From Rhodoferax sp. AJA081-3 (GTDB lineage Bacteria > Pseudomonadota > Gammaproteobacteria > Burkholderiales > Burkholderiaceae_C), in assembly GCF_017798165.1 (NCBI RefSeq), contig NZ_CP059068.1, positions 2,604,001-2,668,000 on the forward strand: a stretch of 64,000 nucleotides of DNA, read 5' to 3'. This document shows, piece by piece, positions 27,200 to 36,696 of this stretch; position 1 is the first letter of the stretch; each line of letters opens with the position of its first letter. A program made the translations under genes and the position numbers. The notes below the pieces were generated by a model, which worked only from the letters and a program-made list of their open reading frames with translations, searched no databases and was not told the origin of the DNA.

Positions 27200-27255
27200 T
27201 CGCTGAAATGCATGCAAAGGTGCACCGCTTTGGTCTACTCACCCTCAATAGACAA

Positions 27256-27960
27256 ATGGCTGACTACCCACTCCACCAAAACTCCCGCGTCATCATTGCC
27301 CTCGATTTCGACTCCGCATCACAAGCAATGGCGCTGGTGGACCGGCTGGGTGCATCAGCCACCCACTACAAAATTGGACTCCAACTGCTCACGTCAGAGG
27401 GCCCGTCAATCGTCAGGGCGCTGGTCTCACAAGGCAAACAAGTGTTTCTCGATCTCAAGCTGCACGAGATTCCTGGTTCCGTAGCAGGTGCGGTCGAAGC
27501 GGCGGGGAAATTGGGTGTGTCCATGGTGACGGTGCATGCCAGTGGCGGCTCTGCCGTACTCCAGGCTGCGGTCGCCGCGGCAAAACCGTTTCCCGCCTTG
27601 AAGGTACTGGCACTGACTGTGATCACCAGTTTGAGCGATGACGATCTGAAAGACATCGGCATTCAAGATGCCGTCCCTGTTCAAGTAGCTCGCCTGGCGC
27701 GCCTTGCAATGGCCGCCGGTTGCCATGGCGTGATCGCCTCGCCGGGTGAAGCTGCAATGCTGAAAGAAATCCTGCCGCACGATGCACTGATCGTCACCCC
27801 GGGCATACAGCTGTTTGGCGCCGTCCAATCCCGCAGCGCCAGTCCTCAGGCTGCCGTTCAGGCGGGAGCGACACATGTTGTCATTGGTGGAGCCATCACC
27901 CGGGCACAGGACCCTGGTGCGGCATTTGCACTGGCATGTGTTCAGATTCAGGCCGCATAA
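27256..27960 (+). CDS. pyrF: Orotidine 5'-phosphate decarboxylase-like protein (PyrF type 1, atypical)
   Basis: 234 residues with the type 1 OMP decarboxylase barrel: IIALDFDSA with D17, HYKIGLQLL with K39, FLDLKLHEIP with D66 and K68, and VTVHASGGS. Two family features are altered: the second catalytic Asp of the DxKxxD motif is Glu (E71), and the C-terminal VIGRxIT phosphate-binding Arg is Gly (VIGGAIT, G212); TPGIR is TPGIQ. From family knowledge these residues matter for catalysis and phosphate grip, so activity is uncertain. ATG at 27256 is chosen because the conserved fold starts there; no strong ribosome-binding site is seen. Confidence 0.75.
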   Translation: MADYPLHQNSRVIIALDFDSASQAMALVDRLGASATHYKIGLQLLTSEGPSIVRALVSQGKQVFLDLKLHEIPGSVAGAVEAAGKLGVSMVTVHASGGSAVLQAAVAAAKPFPALKVLALTVITSLSDDDLKDIGIQDAVPVQVARLARLAMAAGCHGVIASPGEAAMLKEILPHDALIVTPGIQLFGAVQSRSASPQAAVQAGATHVVIGGAITRAQDPGAAFALACVQIQAA

Positions 27961-28030
27961 GTCAAGGATTCCCCCAGCTGCGCGCCCCTTCACCTAGTCC
28001 AAACGGACTATTGGCAAAGCCCAGTGCGGA

Positions 28031-28045
28031 AGTTACAGTCTGTAA
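28031..28045. promoter_or_regulatory. Short palindrome upstream of the PEP-CTERM gene
   Basis: gttacagtctgtaac: a 6-base inverted repeat (GTTACA/TGTAAC) with a 3-base spacer, 27 bases before the likely GTG start. It could be an operator or a chance palindrome; no regulator is assigned. Confidence 0.35.
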
Positions 28046-28071
28046 CACTCCCCGAAATAAAGCATCCCGTC

Positions 28072-28665
28072 GTGAACCTCAGCCAAAAAATCCTAGCCGC
28101 CCTGATCAGCGCAGCCGCATCCTGTTCCGCGTTTGCCGACAGCAGCCTCTCGTTCCAGGATGTCACCTTCAGTACACAGGCTGTGGACAGCGACACCTTG
28201 CGCTTCACCATCACGGGTGCGGATACCGCGGGCGGCGATTGGCTTGGCGTCCAGTACCTCAAGGCTTTCTCGTTCAAAGACATTGGTGACATCGCCTCGT
28301 TTGCGGTTGTCAGCGGCCCGTCGTTTGCGTCTATTGCCGAGAGCGGCAAGGAACTCAATGCCAAGGGCTGCACAGGCGGTAACTCTGGCGGTGCCTGTTT
28401 CTCGTTTACCCAGGCTACCGCGCTCACCAGCTCGATGACCTGGACGATTGATTTTGTGGCCGCCGCAGGCCAGACACTGAATTTTGCGGCGCCCCACCTC
28501 AAGGTCGACTTCTACACCTCCGCAGGTGACAAAAAATCAACCGGCAGCCTGCTGTCGCAAAGTATGGTGTCGGCTGTGCCTGAACCCGAAACCTTCGCCC
28601 TGCTGTTGGCTGGCCTGGGCCTGGTGGGCGCAGTGGCCCGTCGGCGTCAAAACCGCACGCGGTAA
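28072..28665 (+). CDS. PEP-CTERM sorting domain protein
   Basis: About 197 residues. A signal peptide (start GTG at 28072, cleavage near SAFAD) leads to a beta-rich secreted domain with two cysteines. The C-terminus is a textbook PEP-CTERM tail: VPEPETFALLLAGLGLVG, then AVARRRQNRTR. Such proteins are cut and processed by an exosortase (EpsH/XrtA), usually in bacteria that make exopolysaccharide; the exosortase is not in this window. An upstream GTG at 28024 is possible but would bury the signal peptide. Confidence 0.85.
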   Translation: MNLSQKILAALISAAASCSAFADSSLSFQDVTFSTQAVDSDTLRFTITGADTAGGDWLGVQYLKAFSFKDIGDIASFAVVSGPSFASIAESGKELNAKGCTGGNSGGACFSFTQATALTSSMTWTIDFVAAAGQTLNFAAPHLKVDFYTSAGDKKSTGSLLSQSMVSAVPEPETFALLLAGLGLVGAVARRRQNRTR

Positions 28666-28673
28666 CCCGGCCC

Positions 28674-29438
28674 CTATACCGACTCTTCCAACGCGGCCTG
28701 TTTCAACAGCGACTCCGTCGTTCCGTCCTTGCGCATGGCATCCAGCACCTTGGCCAAGGGTGCGGCAAGTGCCTGGTTCTTCGCACTGAAATAGGCGTAC
28801 CCATCCGCCATCTCCAACACCGACACCTTGCGAATCGGAGTGGCCTTGAACTCTGGTTTGAGCAACAGCGAATCCACCGCGCTTTCCACCTGCACAAATA
28901 CATCCGAGTTCCCGGCCAAGAGTTTTTGCAGGCCGCTTTCGATCGAACGCACCGCGTGCAACTGGGCCGCCGGCACCCGGAGCTTCAGTTCCTTCTCGGT
29001 TTTGGCCGAGCCCAAAACGTAGTCCACATTCAGCGGGACGTTTTTTAGCCCATCCCAGCCCTTTTGCAACACCAACGGCTTGGTCGCGTATGCCACAAAG
29101 TTGTCGGTGAAGTGCGGGCTTGCCACCCGCCGCAGCGTGGGGCGGTTGTCGCCATACTCTTTGGCGCGGTGCAGCTCTGCGTCCAGTTCGCCAGTGGTCA
29201 ACATTTCTTCGGCGCGCCGCCCGGGCAACACCACCAATTGGATCTCCTGCCCCAGGCGCGTAAACGCCTCGCGGTAGACCAGTGCCAGGGCTGTGCCGGT
29301 GTACGAGCCAGGTGTTGGATACCGTGTTCCAACCAACAAGGGGGCTTTGCGGACAGTGCGCCCCTGCGCAAAGGCAAGTGGTGCACCCATAAGCCATACC
29401 GCGACGGCTCGGCGCGTGAGTGTGCTCACTGTTGTCAT
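28674..29438 (-). CDS. Periplasmic substrate-binding protein, family 3 type
   Basis: About 254 residues. A signal peptide with an early Arg pair (TLTRRAVAVWLMGAPLAFAQ) is followed by a SBP_bac_3-like domain: RYPTPGSYTGTALALVYREAF, then VLPGRRAEEMLTTGELDAELHR, a pattern of polar amino-acid-binding-like proteins that occur alone in beta-proteobacteria. No transporter genes are adjacent, so it may feed a sensor or a distant permease. It converges on the PEP-CTERM gene with an 8-base gap and follows the PagL-like gene on the same strand. Confidence 0.8.
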   Translation of the reverse strand: MTTVSTLTRRAVAVWLMGAPLAFAQGRTVRKAPLLVGTRYPTPGSYTGTALALVYREAFTRLGQEIQLVVLPGRRAEEMLTTGELDAELHRAKEYGDNRPTLRRVASPHFTDNFVAYATKPLVLQKGWDGLKNVPLNVDYVLGSAKTEKELKLRVPAAQLHAVRSIESGLQKLLAGNSDVFVQVESAVDSLLLKPEFKATPIRKVSVLEMADGYAYFSAKNQALAAPLAKVLDAMRKDGTTESLLKQAALEESV

Positions 29439-29532
29439 GAAGCTCCCTGGGTCTCGATAGTCTCCTTGTACACCATAGACCGCTGGTGCAGCAAGCCCAC
29501 GGTGTCGGCCTGGGGGCCCCTCTTCTTGGCCG

Positions 29533-30153
29533 CTAGAACCGCACGCGGTAACCAAACGTCAAAAAGTCCTCGCCGTTGGCGCCATAGTTGTTCAGCAGGT
29601 CGTACACCGCGCAGCGGTGATGCAGGCGCATAAACACTTCGCGTGACTTGTCTTTGGGCCGTGAAAACGCCAGCTCAATCATCAAAAAATTCAGCGTCTG
29701 GCTGCCCTTGCCTTCGGGGCCCAGCTCCAGTGCACTGACCTTGGACGTGTAAGACAGCCCCAAGGGTCCCAAACGCAAATCGGTCTGCAGCGTGTCCTTC
29801 CACGGGAAACTGCTCCAGCGCAAGACCGGGGCAAAGGCAATCTCGGTGAGCGAGTCCATGCCAAACTGCTGGCCAATCATGGCGTCGAGTTCAATCGACA
29901 TGGGCCACGACTCCGACCGCCACAGCGTCTTGGTGCCGGTGACCGCCACCATGTGGTGGTTCAGGTAGGTGGCTTTGCCCTGCGTAAAGCCCGCGGGCTC
30001 GGTGTCGTAAAACTTGCCACCGTAGACTCCTATGCTCCAGTCCGGCTCTGCGGCAAACGCCAGGGGCTGGCACAACAGGCCGGCAAACAGCAAAATGGCA
30101 GTGGCGCCGAATGTGCGCAGGCCAGCGCAGCGGTAGGGGGTGTTCGGTTGCAT
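29533..30153 (-). CDS. PagL-like acyloxyacyl hydrolase / outer-membrane beta-barrel protein
   Basis: 206 residues with a signal peptide ending near LAFAAEP. The mature part has the alternating pattern of a small beta-barrel and ends in aromatic FGYRVRF, an outer-membrane C-terminal signature. The RLHHRCAVYDLLNNYGANGED region near the end is where PagL-type lipid A deacylases keep their catalytic His, Ser and Glu; here the His pair is present but the Ser is not obvious. Assignment to the PagL family is therefore tentative; a related barrel without enzymatic activity is the alternative. Confidence 0.6.
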   Translation of the reverse strand: MQPNTPYRCAGLRTFGATAILLFAGLLCQPLAFAAEPDWSIGVYGGKFYDTEPAGFTQGKATYLNHHMVAVTGTKTLWRSESWPMSIELDAMIGQQFGMDSLTEIAFAPVLRWSSFPWKDTLQTDLRLGPLGLSYTSKVSALELGPEGKGSQTLNFLMIELAFSRPKDKSREVFMRLHHRCAVYDLLNNYGANGEDFLTFGYRVRF

Positions 30154-30252
30154 GGTGATAGTCTCCGTTTACACAACATAGCAAACGCGAAGCCATTTTT
30201 TCGTAGAGTGGCCAGGGTGTCAATCAGCCCTGCCGGAAGCTTATAAGCAAAA

Positions 30253-30303
30253 GAGCCCTCTAGCCCCCGTAAAATATACATGAATAGCTACAAAATACAT
30301 AGC
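30253..30303 (+). repeat. Interspersed intergenic repeat, copy 6
   Basis: gagccctctagcccccgtaa followed by aatatacatgaatagctaca and a second aatacatagca. It ends 3 bases before the pseudouridine synthase start codon, so it forms the 5' untranslated region of that gene. Confidence 0.7.
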
Positions 30304-30305
30304 AA

Positions 30306-31289
30306 ATGACAGACTCCAAACCACCTGCCCCCGCCTTCCGCCGCGCCCCGCCACCCGCGGGCAAAAGCCCCGCAAGCCGTGCGGCCATTCCCGCCGGGCA
30401 AACCAACACCGCCGCCCACGGCGCCAACGGCACCATGCGGTTGAACAAACGCATGGCCGAGCTGGGGTTGGCGTCGCGCCGCGAGGCGGACGACTGGATC
30501 GCCAAGGGCTGGGTCAAGGTCAATGGCAAGGTGGCCGAGATGGGCATGCAGGTGGCGCCCGATGCACGCATCGAGGTGACCCAACAGGCCAAGGGTGCGC
30601 AGGCCAACCAGGTGACGATTCTGCTGAACAAACCGATTGGCATCGTCAGCGGTCAGGCCGAAGACGGGCACGAGCCCGCCATCACACTGATCCAGCCGCA
30701 GAACCGCTGGGCGGACGACAACGCACGTTTCTTCTTCCACGGCAGCCAGCTCAAGAGCCTGGTGCCGGCCGGGCGGCTGGACATTGACTCCACCGGCCTG
30801 TTGGTACTGACGCAAGATGGCCGCGTGGCGCGCCAGCTGATTGGCGAAGACTCGGGCATGGAGAAGGAATACCTGGTGCGTGTGGTCTACACCGGTGTGG
30901 CCAACCCGGCGGCAGCCAACTCGCCCGCGGCCACGTACAACGCGCGCATGGCGGCCCGCCCTGCCCCCCCAACACAACTGAGCCGCATCGATGATGACGA
31001 CCCGGTCAGCTCGGATGTGCAGTCCGTGTTCCCCATCGAAAAACTGCGCTTGCTGCGCCACGGTCTGCGCCTGGACGACCAGGCCCTGAAACCCGCCAAG
31101 GTGGAGTGGCAGAACCCCGAGCAACTGCGCTTTGTGCTGGTCGAAGGCAAAAAACGCCAGATCCGCCGCATGTGTGAATTGGTCGGGCTCAAGGTGGTGG
31201 GCCTAAAGCGCGTGCGCGTGGGCAAGGTCATGCTGGGGAATCTGCCGGTCGGCCAATGGCGCTATCTGGCGCCGCATGAGTCTTTCTGA
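30306..31289 (+). CDS. RNA pseudouridine synthase, RsuA/RluF type
   Basis: 327 residues. A disordered Pro/Ala-rich N-terminus (residues 1-42) leads to an S4 RNA-binding domain ([21 protein letters not shown]), then the RsuA/RluB/E/F catalytic domain with [11 protein letters not shown] and the Asp-containing motif [19 protein letters not shown], and the C-terminal [25 protein letters not shown]. The S4 plus IRRMCEL pattern resembles RluF (23S rRNA U2604) more than RsuA; the exact site is not certain. Confidence 0.88.
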   Translation: MTDSKPPAPAFRRAPPPAGKSPASRAAIPAGQTNTAAHGANGTMRLNKRMAELGLASRREADDWIAKGWVKVNGKVAEMGMQVAPDARIEVTQQAKGAQANQVTILLNKPIGIVSGQAEDGHEPAITLIQPQNRWADDNARFFFHGSQLKSLVPAGRLDIDSTGLLVLTQDGRVARQLIGEDSGMEKEYLVRVVYTGVANPAAANSPAATYNARMAARPAPPTQLSRIDDDDPVSSDVQSVFPIEKLRLLRHGLRLDDQALKPAKVEWQNPEQLRFVLVEGKKRQIRRMCELVGLKVVGLKRVRVGKVMLGNLPVGQWRYLAPHESF

Positions 31290-31345
31290 TTCTTGTGGTT
31301 TTGAACGCGGCTACAGCGCCAGGCCATCGAATCCGACACTGAAAC

Positions 31346-33058
31346 ATGCGGAGTTACTTTCGGTCTCTGGGCCTACTGGTCTTCGTTGCCTGCGTCGTCT
31401 ACGGCATCGCAACAAATTTGCCGCATCTGCAGTTGTTGGCCATGCAAGTGTTTTCACAGCCAGCACAGCATCCGAAAACGACTCAAAGCACAGGTTCTCC
31501 CGAGTTCTTCGTCGACGTCTGGAAGTTGCGGCAGGACGTGGCAGCACTAGAACCACTGCGAGTCAGTGACAACACCGATGGATGCCATTTCGAGGGTGAC
31601 GGTGAGGATGAGAGTGCTGACAAAGATCCTAGCCCACAGGCCGTGGCTGAGCAGGAAAATGCAGTTAAGCGAGAGCAGGACGCCGCGCGCGTTTGCGAAG
31701 AGACCATCACCCAGTCCTACAAAAAATACATGGCCGCCCGCCAGGCGTTTAACGACATTTGGTTGCCAAAATTGACCAAAGCTGTCGCAAGCGGAGATCG
31801 TGTGGCAGAGGTGATTTTGCGCCAGTGCGCCACAACGCCGGTCTTGGATCGCAGCAACATTGAGTCAACGTGTGACGAAAACCCACAGCGTCGAGCCGTA
31901 GCGGGAAAGAGATTGAAAGAAATAGGCTTCGCCCCCGCCTTTGACTACATCACTGAAATAGACCATGTGCCACGCCACAAAAGTCACTTGCATTCCATCA
32001 GGAGTGCGGTGTTGGCCGCCTTTCGCCAAGGTGCATATGGGGTCGATTACAGGAGAGCTGATTACGGAAACAGCGTTGACACAGAAAGTGAGCTTGCCGA
32101 CTACCGTCGTTGGGCTCTTATCGAAGCTGCACACCAGGATGCGAAACGCATGTTTACGTATAGGGGCTCGGATGCGGATATTGCAAGCTATCCTGACTTG
32201 TCGTTGAACCGTCGCCCAGTTCAACCCACCACCCTGGCATGGGGTCGAGGGATGATTTCCTCTGACGGGCGGACATTTGAACGTGCCAACTATTGGCGCT
32301 CTTGGCCAGTTGAGGCGCAATTTGCTGGCAACCGACATTACTTTGGAAAGCCCATACGGGTGTTTCGCGAAAGGGTGCTCCATCTTTCTGGAAGTGGTGC
32401 GACCCTGATGACGGCTGACAACCACAAAATCGACAAAAACTTTGAATCAGATTTGCGCGAGATCTTGGAGGCGAACGACAGGGCCATAGACGGCTACCTG
32501 AAGGACGATACCCGCTGGGGCATTTTTCTACTCCAGCGCATCGGGCACCACGAATTTGTTCCGCAGGGAATGGCCAGCGACACCCACCGGGTTGATGCCG
32601 CTCTTATCGGAGACTGGAAACTTGAGAGGCATTTTGTCGACTGGGAGCCGGTGCCAGTGGATGCACAAGGCGTCGCAAAAGTTAGCCGCACCGGGGAATC
32701 AACGCGAATCAGCATTCGTGCAAAGCAAGCAAATTCAGACCTACGCGAAGTCGATGAACTGCCGGACATAACCGACTGCGTTTTGCGCAAGAGCGGCGGG
32801 CGTTGGCCCGGTAGGGGATATCTCCCGATCAATGAGAAAAAAATGCGCAACGGTGGGGATGAAACGATCCCTGCCTACAGCCCATTCGATTCGGGCGGTA
32901 GTTATGAGCAGGTTTTGTTGCAATGCAAGGGTGCCGAAGGCGACGACTCAGATCGCGTACGTTTCGTGCTGTTGGCGGGCAATACCTTGGTAGAGTTTTC
33001 CACGGCGAGCCCGCAGCATCAACTATTGCACATTCGCCACTTCAAGCGCCAGCCTTGA
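31346..33058 (+). CDS. Large membrane-anchored protein of unknown function
   Basis: 570 residues. One N-terminal transmembrane helix (residues 8-30) anchors it; the remainder would lie in the periplasm. An acidic, polar linker (around residues 75-105) is followed by a helical part and a long region without any motif I recognise. There are several cysteines. Base composition appears lower in G+C than the genes on either side, which suggests recent gain. It lies alone between the pseudouridine synthase and alpha/beta hydrolase genes. Coding status is strong because the frame is long and unbroken. Confidence 0.7.
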   Translation: MRSYFRSLGLLVFVACVVYGIATNLPHLQLLAMQVFSQPAQHPKTTQSTGSPEFFVDVWKLRQDVAALEPLRVSDNTDGCHFEGDGEDESADKDPSPQAVAEQENAVKREQDAARVCEETITQSYKKYMAARQAFNDIWLPKLTKAVASGDRVAEVILRQCATTPVLDRSNIESTCDENPQRRAVAGKRLKEIGFAPAFDYITEIDHVPRHKSHLHSIRSAVLAAFRQGAYGVDYRRADYGNSVDTESELADYRRWALIEAAHQDAKRMFTYRGSDADIASYPDLSLNRRPVQPTTLAWGRGMISSDGRTFERANYWRSWPVEAQFAGNRHYFGKPIRVFRERVLHLSGSGATLMTADNHKIDKNFESDLREILEANDRAIDGYLKDDTRWGIFLLQRIGHHEFVPQGMASDTHRVDAALIGDWKLERHFVDWEPVPVDAQGVAKVSRTGESTRISIRAKQANSDLREVDELPDITDCVLRKSGGRWPGRGYLPINEKKMRNGGDETIPAYSPFDSGGSYEQVLLQCKGAEGDDSDRVRFVLLAGNTLVEFSTASPQHQLLHIRHFKRQP

Positions 33059-33130
33059 AGAACCAGGGTTTAAAGCTGGCGCGGCGCATGGCCACCGGCA
33101 CGCCCCAATGGGCCGCGTGTACGATGAGAC

Positions 33131-34402
33131 ATGACAAAACCTCGCGCCAAAACCTCCGCCCTGAAACACCTGCGCCCCTCCGACCTGCGCGCCGTGGCCC
33201 AACTGGCTACCCAGGCGACCCGCGGCGTGACCACCATGGCCGAAGGTGTGCACCACGCGGTGCTGGGCACCATGGGCTTGGCCGGCGGCAAAGCCGGGCA
33301 GCAGACCAGTGGCCTCACCGGTTTTGTCTACCGCACCGTGCACGGTGTGACCGAGCTGGTGGGCAAGGGGCTTCAGGCTGCGTTTACCAAGCTGGAGCCT
33401 CCCCTGGCCGCGCTGGTGGATGCGCCGCCCGACACCCCCGAACGTGAAGCCGTGCTGGCCGCGCTGAACGGCGTGCTGGGCGACCAGCTGGAGCAAAGCC
33501 ACAACCCGCTGGCCACGCCCATGACGCTGCGTTACCAGGGCCGCATGCTGAACACCAACGCCCTGCCCGCCATGCCCCAGGCCACCGGCAAGGTGCTGCT
33601 GATGATCCACGGCCTGTGCATGAACGAGCTGCAGTGGACACCGGGCGAACCCTCCGTAGAAGGAGGCAACGCCACAGCCAACATCGGCGCCGCATTGGCT
33701 GCCCAGCTGGGCTACACGCCCATTTACCTGCGCTACAACACTGGCCGGCACACCTCACAAAACGGGCGGGAACTGGCAGGCATGCTGGAGCAACTATTGG
33801 CCCACTGGCCGGTGGCGGTAGAAGACTTCACCGTGGTCGTCCACAGTATGGGTGGGCTGATCATTCGCAGCGCCGTCCAAACGGCCCAACACAAGCAGTT
33901 GCACTGGCCGCGCCAGCTCAAGAACATCGTTTTCCTGGGCACGCCGCACCACGGGGCACCACTGGAGCGTGCCGGCAACTGGATCGATGTGCTGCTGGGC
34001 GCCACCCCCTTCAGCAAACCCTTTGCCAAGCTGGGCCAGTTGCGCAGTGCGGGTATCACCGACCTGCGGTATGGCTTTGTGCTCGAATCCGACTGGGCCA
34101 ACCAGGACCGCTTCAAACGCAAACCCGACAGCCGCCAGCCCCTGCCGCTACCCGAGGGTGTGGCCTGCTATACGGTAGCCGCCACCCTGGCCAAGCCACG
34201 CAGCCTGCTGGCAGAGCGCCTGGTGGGCGACGGCCTGGTGCCATTGCGCAGCGCGCTGGGTCAGCACGATACGCCCGAACACAACCTGCACTTTGCCAAG
34301 GACCGCCAAACCGTGGTCTACCGCATGAACCATATGGAAATGCTGTGCAGCCCTGTGGTGCGTGACAAGGTTCTGGCCTGGCTGGGTGCGGCAACCCGCT
34401 AA
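33131..34402 (+). CDS. Alpha/beta hydrolase (lipase-like) with N-terminal extension
   Basis: 423 residues. The C-terminal 270 residues are an alpha/beta hydrolase: LLMIHGLCMNELQWTPG, nucleophile elbow VVHSMGGL, the VFLGTPHHGAPLERAGN block seen in lipases and PGAP1-like enzymes, the Asp-bearing GDGLVPL and a His in NHMEML. The N-terminal 145 residues are helical with no match. No signal peptide is visible. Substrate unknown; an ester lipid is likely. Confidence 0.83.
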   Translation: MTKPRAKTSALKHLRPSDLRAVAQLATQATRGVTTMAEGVHHAVLGTMGLAGGKAGQQTSGLTGFVYRTVHGVTELVGKGLQAAFTKLEPPLAALVDAPPDTPEREAVLAALNGVLGDQLEQSHNPLATPMTLRYQGRMLNTNALPAMPQATGKVLLMIHGLCMNELQWTPGEPSVEGGNATANIGAALAAQLGYTPIYLRYNTGRHTSQNGRELAGMLEQLLAHWPVAVEDFTVVVHSMGGLIIRSAVQTAQHKQLHWPRQLKNIVFLGTPHHGAPLERAGNWIDVLLGATPFSKPFAKLGQLRSAGITDLRYGFVLESDWANQDRFKRKPDSRQPLPLPEGVACYTVAATLAKPRSLLAERLVGDGLVPLRSALGQHDTPEHNLHFAKDRQTVVYRMNHMEMLCSPVVRDKVLAWLGAATR

Positions 34403-34432
34403 CCGCCCCACGGCACGGGCCAGCGCCCGGCT

Positions 34433-34459
34433 CTTGAAAAGCTCCCCGTCGCCCATAAT
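34433..34459 (+). promoter_or_regulatory. Heat-shock (sigma-32) promoter of htpG
   Basis: CTTGAAA at 34433-34439 and CCCATAAT at 34452-34459, 12 bases apart, match the sigma-32 -35 and -10 elements (CTTGAA and CCCCATNT) and lie about 80 bases before the htpG ATG. This is the expected control of htpG in proteobacteria. Confidence 0.8.
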
Positions 34460-34540
34460 TGAGGGTTTCGCGCGGTACGCCGTTGGCGTCCGCTGGCACC
34501 TTTTCCCCTTGAATTAGCTTTACCGAAGGTTTTACGCCCC

Positions 34541-36523
34541 ATGACCAAGCAAACCCTTTCCTTCCAGGCCGAAGTAGCCCAACTGCTGCACCTGGTAACG
34601 CATTCGCTGTACTCCAACAAGGAAATTTTCCTGCGCGAGCTGATCTCCAATGCGTCCGACGCCTGCGACAAGCTGCGCTTTGAAGCCATCAACAACAGCG
34701 GTCTGTACGAGAACGACTCGGAACTCAAGGTCAAGGTCACCTTCGACAAGGATGCCAAGACGCTGACCATCACTGACAACGGTATTGGACTCTCCCAGCA
34801 AGAAGCCATCGACAACCTGGGCACGATTGCCAAGAGCGGCACCAAGGATTTCGTATCCAAGCTCAGCGGTGACCAGAAGGCCGACAGCAACCTGATCGGC
34901 CAGTTCGGCGTAGGCTTTTACTCCGGCTTTATCGTGGCCGACAAGATCACCGTCGAATCCCGCCGCGCAGGTTTGCCTGCTGACCAAGCCGTGCGCTGGG
35001 TCAGCGACGGTGGCGCCAGCGGTGGCGGTGCGTTTGAAGTGGAAGGCATTACCCGCGAAGCGCGCGGCACCAGCGTCATCTTGCACCTGCGGGAAGACGC
35101 CCAGGACTACACCCAGGCCTGGAAGGTCAAGAACATCATCAACAAGTACTCTGACCACATCAGCCTGCCCATCCAGATGGAAAAGGAAGAGTGGAAAGAC
35201 GGCGAACTGATCAACCCCAGCGACGAAAACGGCGGCCGCCAACCCGGTGGCATGGTCAAGACCGGCGAATGGGAAACCGTCAACAAAGCCAGCGCCATCT
35301 GGACCCGCCCCAAGAAAGACATCAGCGCCGAACAGTACGACGAGTTCTACAAACAGATCAGCCACGACTTTGAAGCGCCCCTGGCCCACACGCACAACCG
35401 CGTGGAAGGCAGCACCGAATACACGCAGCTGCTCTACATCCCCGGCAAAGCGCCCATGGACTTGTGGAACCGCGAGAAGAAAGGCGGCCTCAAGCTGTAC
35501 GTGAAACGCGTGTTCATCATGGACGACGCAGAAGCCCTGCTGCCCACCTACCTGCGTTTTGTCAAAGGTGTGGTGGACTCTGCCGACCTGCCCCTGAACG
35601 TGAGCCGTGAGTTGCTGCAGGAAAGCCGCGACGTCAAAGCCATCCGCGAAGGCTGCGCCAAACGTGTGTTGTCCATGTTGGAAGATTTGGCCAACAACGA
35701 CAAATTGCCCGAAGCATCTGCCGATGGCGTGACCGATGTGGTGTCTGAAGAAGACAAGGCACAAGTGGGCAAGTACACCAAGTTCTACAGCGAATTTGGC
35801 GCCGTACTGAAGGAAGGCCTGGGCGAAGATTTCGCCAACAAAGAGCGCCTGTGCAAGCTGCTGCGTTTTGCATCCACTACCAGCGACTCGGCCAGCGTGG
35901 GCTTTGCCGACTACAAGGCGCGCATGAAAGAAGGCCAGGAGGCCATCTACTACATTACCGCCGATACCCTGGCCGCTGGCAAGAACAGCCCGCAATTGGA
36001 AGTGTTCAAGAAAAAGGGCATCGAAGTGCTGGTGATGACCGACCGCGTGGACGAGTGGGCGCTGAACTTCGTGCAAGAGTTCGACGGCACGCCGCTGCAA
36101 AGCGTGGCCAAGGGTGCAGTCGATCTGGGCAGCCTGCAAGACGAAGCCGAGAAGAAAGCCGCAGAAGAAGCTGCCGAGACCTTCAAGCCCCTGCTCGCCA
36201 AGCTCAAGGAAGCCTTGAAAGACAAGGCCGAAGACGTGCGCGTGACCACCCGCCTGGTGGACAGCCCTGCATGCCTGGTCGTGAAAGACGACGGCATGAG
36301 CACCCAGCTGGCCCGCATGCTCAAGCAAGCAGGCCAAGCCGCACCTGATGTAAAGCCGGTGCTGGAAGTGAATGCCGAACACGCACTGGTCAAGAAGCTG
36401 GACGGCAGCGTGCACTTCAACGACCTGGCCCACATCCTGTTTGACCAGGCGTTGCTGGCTGAAGGTGGTATGCCTGCGGACCCGGCAGCGTATGTGAAGC
36501 GGGTGAATGCGCTGCTGGCTTGA
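34541..36523 (+). CDS. htpG: Molecular chaperone HtpG (Hsp90)
   Basis: 660 residues, slightly longer than E. coli HtpG. The GHKL ATPase motifs of Hsp90 are intact: [41 protein letters not shown] and [11 protein letters not shown]. The middle-domain sequence [20 protein letters not shown] and the C-terminal dimerisation domain follow. HtpG is an ATP-dependent cytosolic chaperone for late folding steps. A sigma-32 promoter precedes it and a terminator follows. Confidence 0.97.
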   Translation: MTKQTLSFQAEVAQLLHLVTHSLYSNKEIFLRELISNASDACDKLRFEAINNSGLYENDSELKVKVTFDKDAKTLTITDNGIGLSQQEAIDNLGTIAKSGTKDFVSKLSGDQKADSNLIGQFGVGFYSGFIVADKITVESRRAGLPADQAVRWVSDGGASGGGAFEVEGITREARGTSVILHLREDAQDYTQAWKVKNIINKYSDHISLPIQMEKEEWKDGELINPSDENGGRQPGGMVKTGEWETVNKASAIWTRPKKDISAEQYDEFYKQISHDFEAPLAHTHNRVEGSTEYTQLLYIPGKAPMDLWNREKKGGLKLYVKRVFIMDDAEALLPTYLRFVKGVVDSADLPLNVSRELLQESRDVKAIREGCAKRVLSMLEDLANNDKLPEASADGVTDVVSEEDKAQVGKYTKFYSEFGAVLKEGLGEDFANKERLCKLLRFASTTSDSASVGFADYKARMKEGQEAIYYITADTLAAGKNSPQLEVFKKKGIEVLVMTDRVDEWALNFVQEFDGTPLQSVAKGAVDLGSLQDEAEKKAAEEAAETFKPLLAKLKEALKDKAEDVRVTTRLVDSPACLVVKDDGMSTQLARMLKQAGQAAPDVKPVLEVNAEHALVKKLDGSVHFNDLAHILFDQALLAEGGMPADPAAYVKRVNALLA

Positions 36524-36538
36524 GGATTTAAGCCAAAT

Positions 36539-36590
36539 CGGTCTCTAGCCCCCGTAAAAATTGGGCAGGTCGCTAGTGATTCCCTAGCAA
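36539..36590 (+). repeat. Interspersed intergenic repeat, copy 7
   Basis: cggtctctagcccccgtaaa followed by aattgggcaggtcgctagtg and a second ccctagcaa, placed between the htpG stop codon and its terminator. The left arm has one base changed from the GGGCT consensus. Confidence 0.65.
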
Positions 36591-36594
36591 ATGG

Positions 36595-36631
36595 AAACGC
36601 CCCGAAGTCGAAAGACTGTCAGGGCGTTTTT
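36595..36631 (+). terminator. Rho-independent terminator of htpG
   Basis: Outer stem aacgccc/gggcgtt and a nested inner stem agtc/gact closed by a GAAA tetraloop, followed by five T residues. About 70 bases after the htpG stop codon. Confidence 0.9.
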
Positions 36632-36696
36632 CATTTAGGAGTAAATCTGAGTGCTTCAACTTAGCCCAAAGAACCAATTTTAGAAGTGCTCACACT

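Noticed and set aside
28652..29553. Sequence accgcacgcggtaacc occurring twice, at the ends of the PEP-CTERM and PagL-like genes
   Set aside because: The core is a short palindrome and both copies encode a basic C-terminus. With no further similarity around them, chance is the simplest reading.
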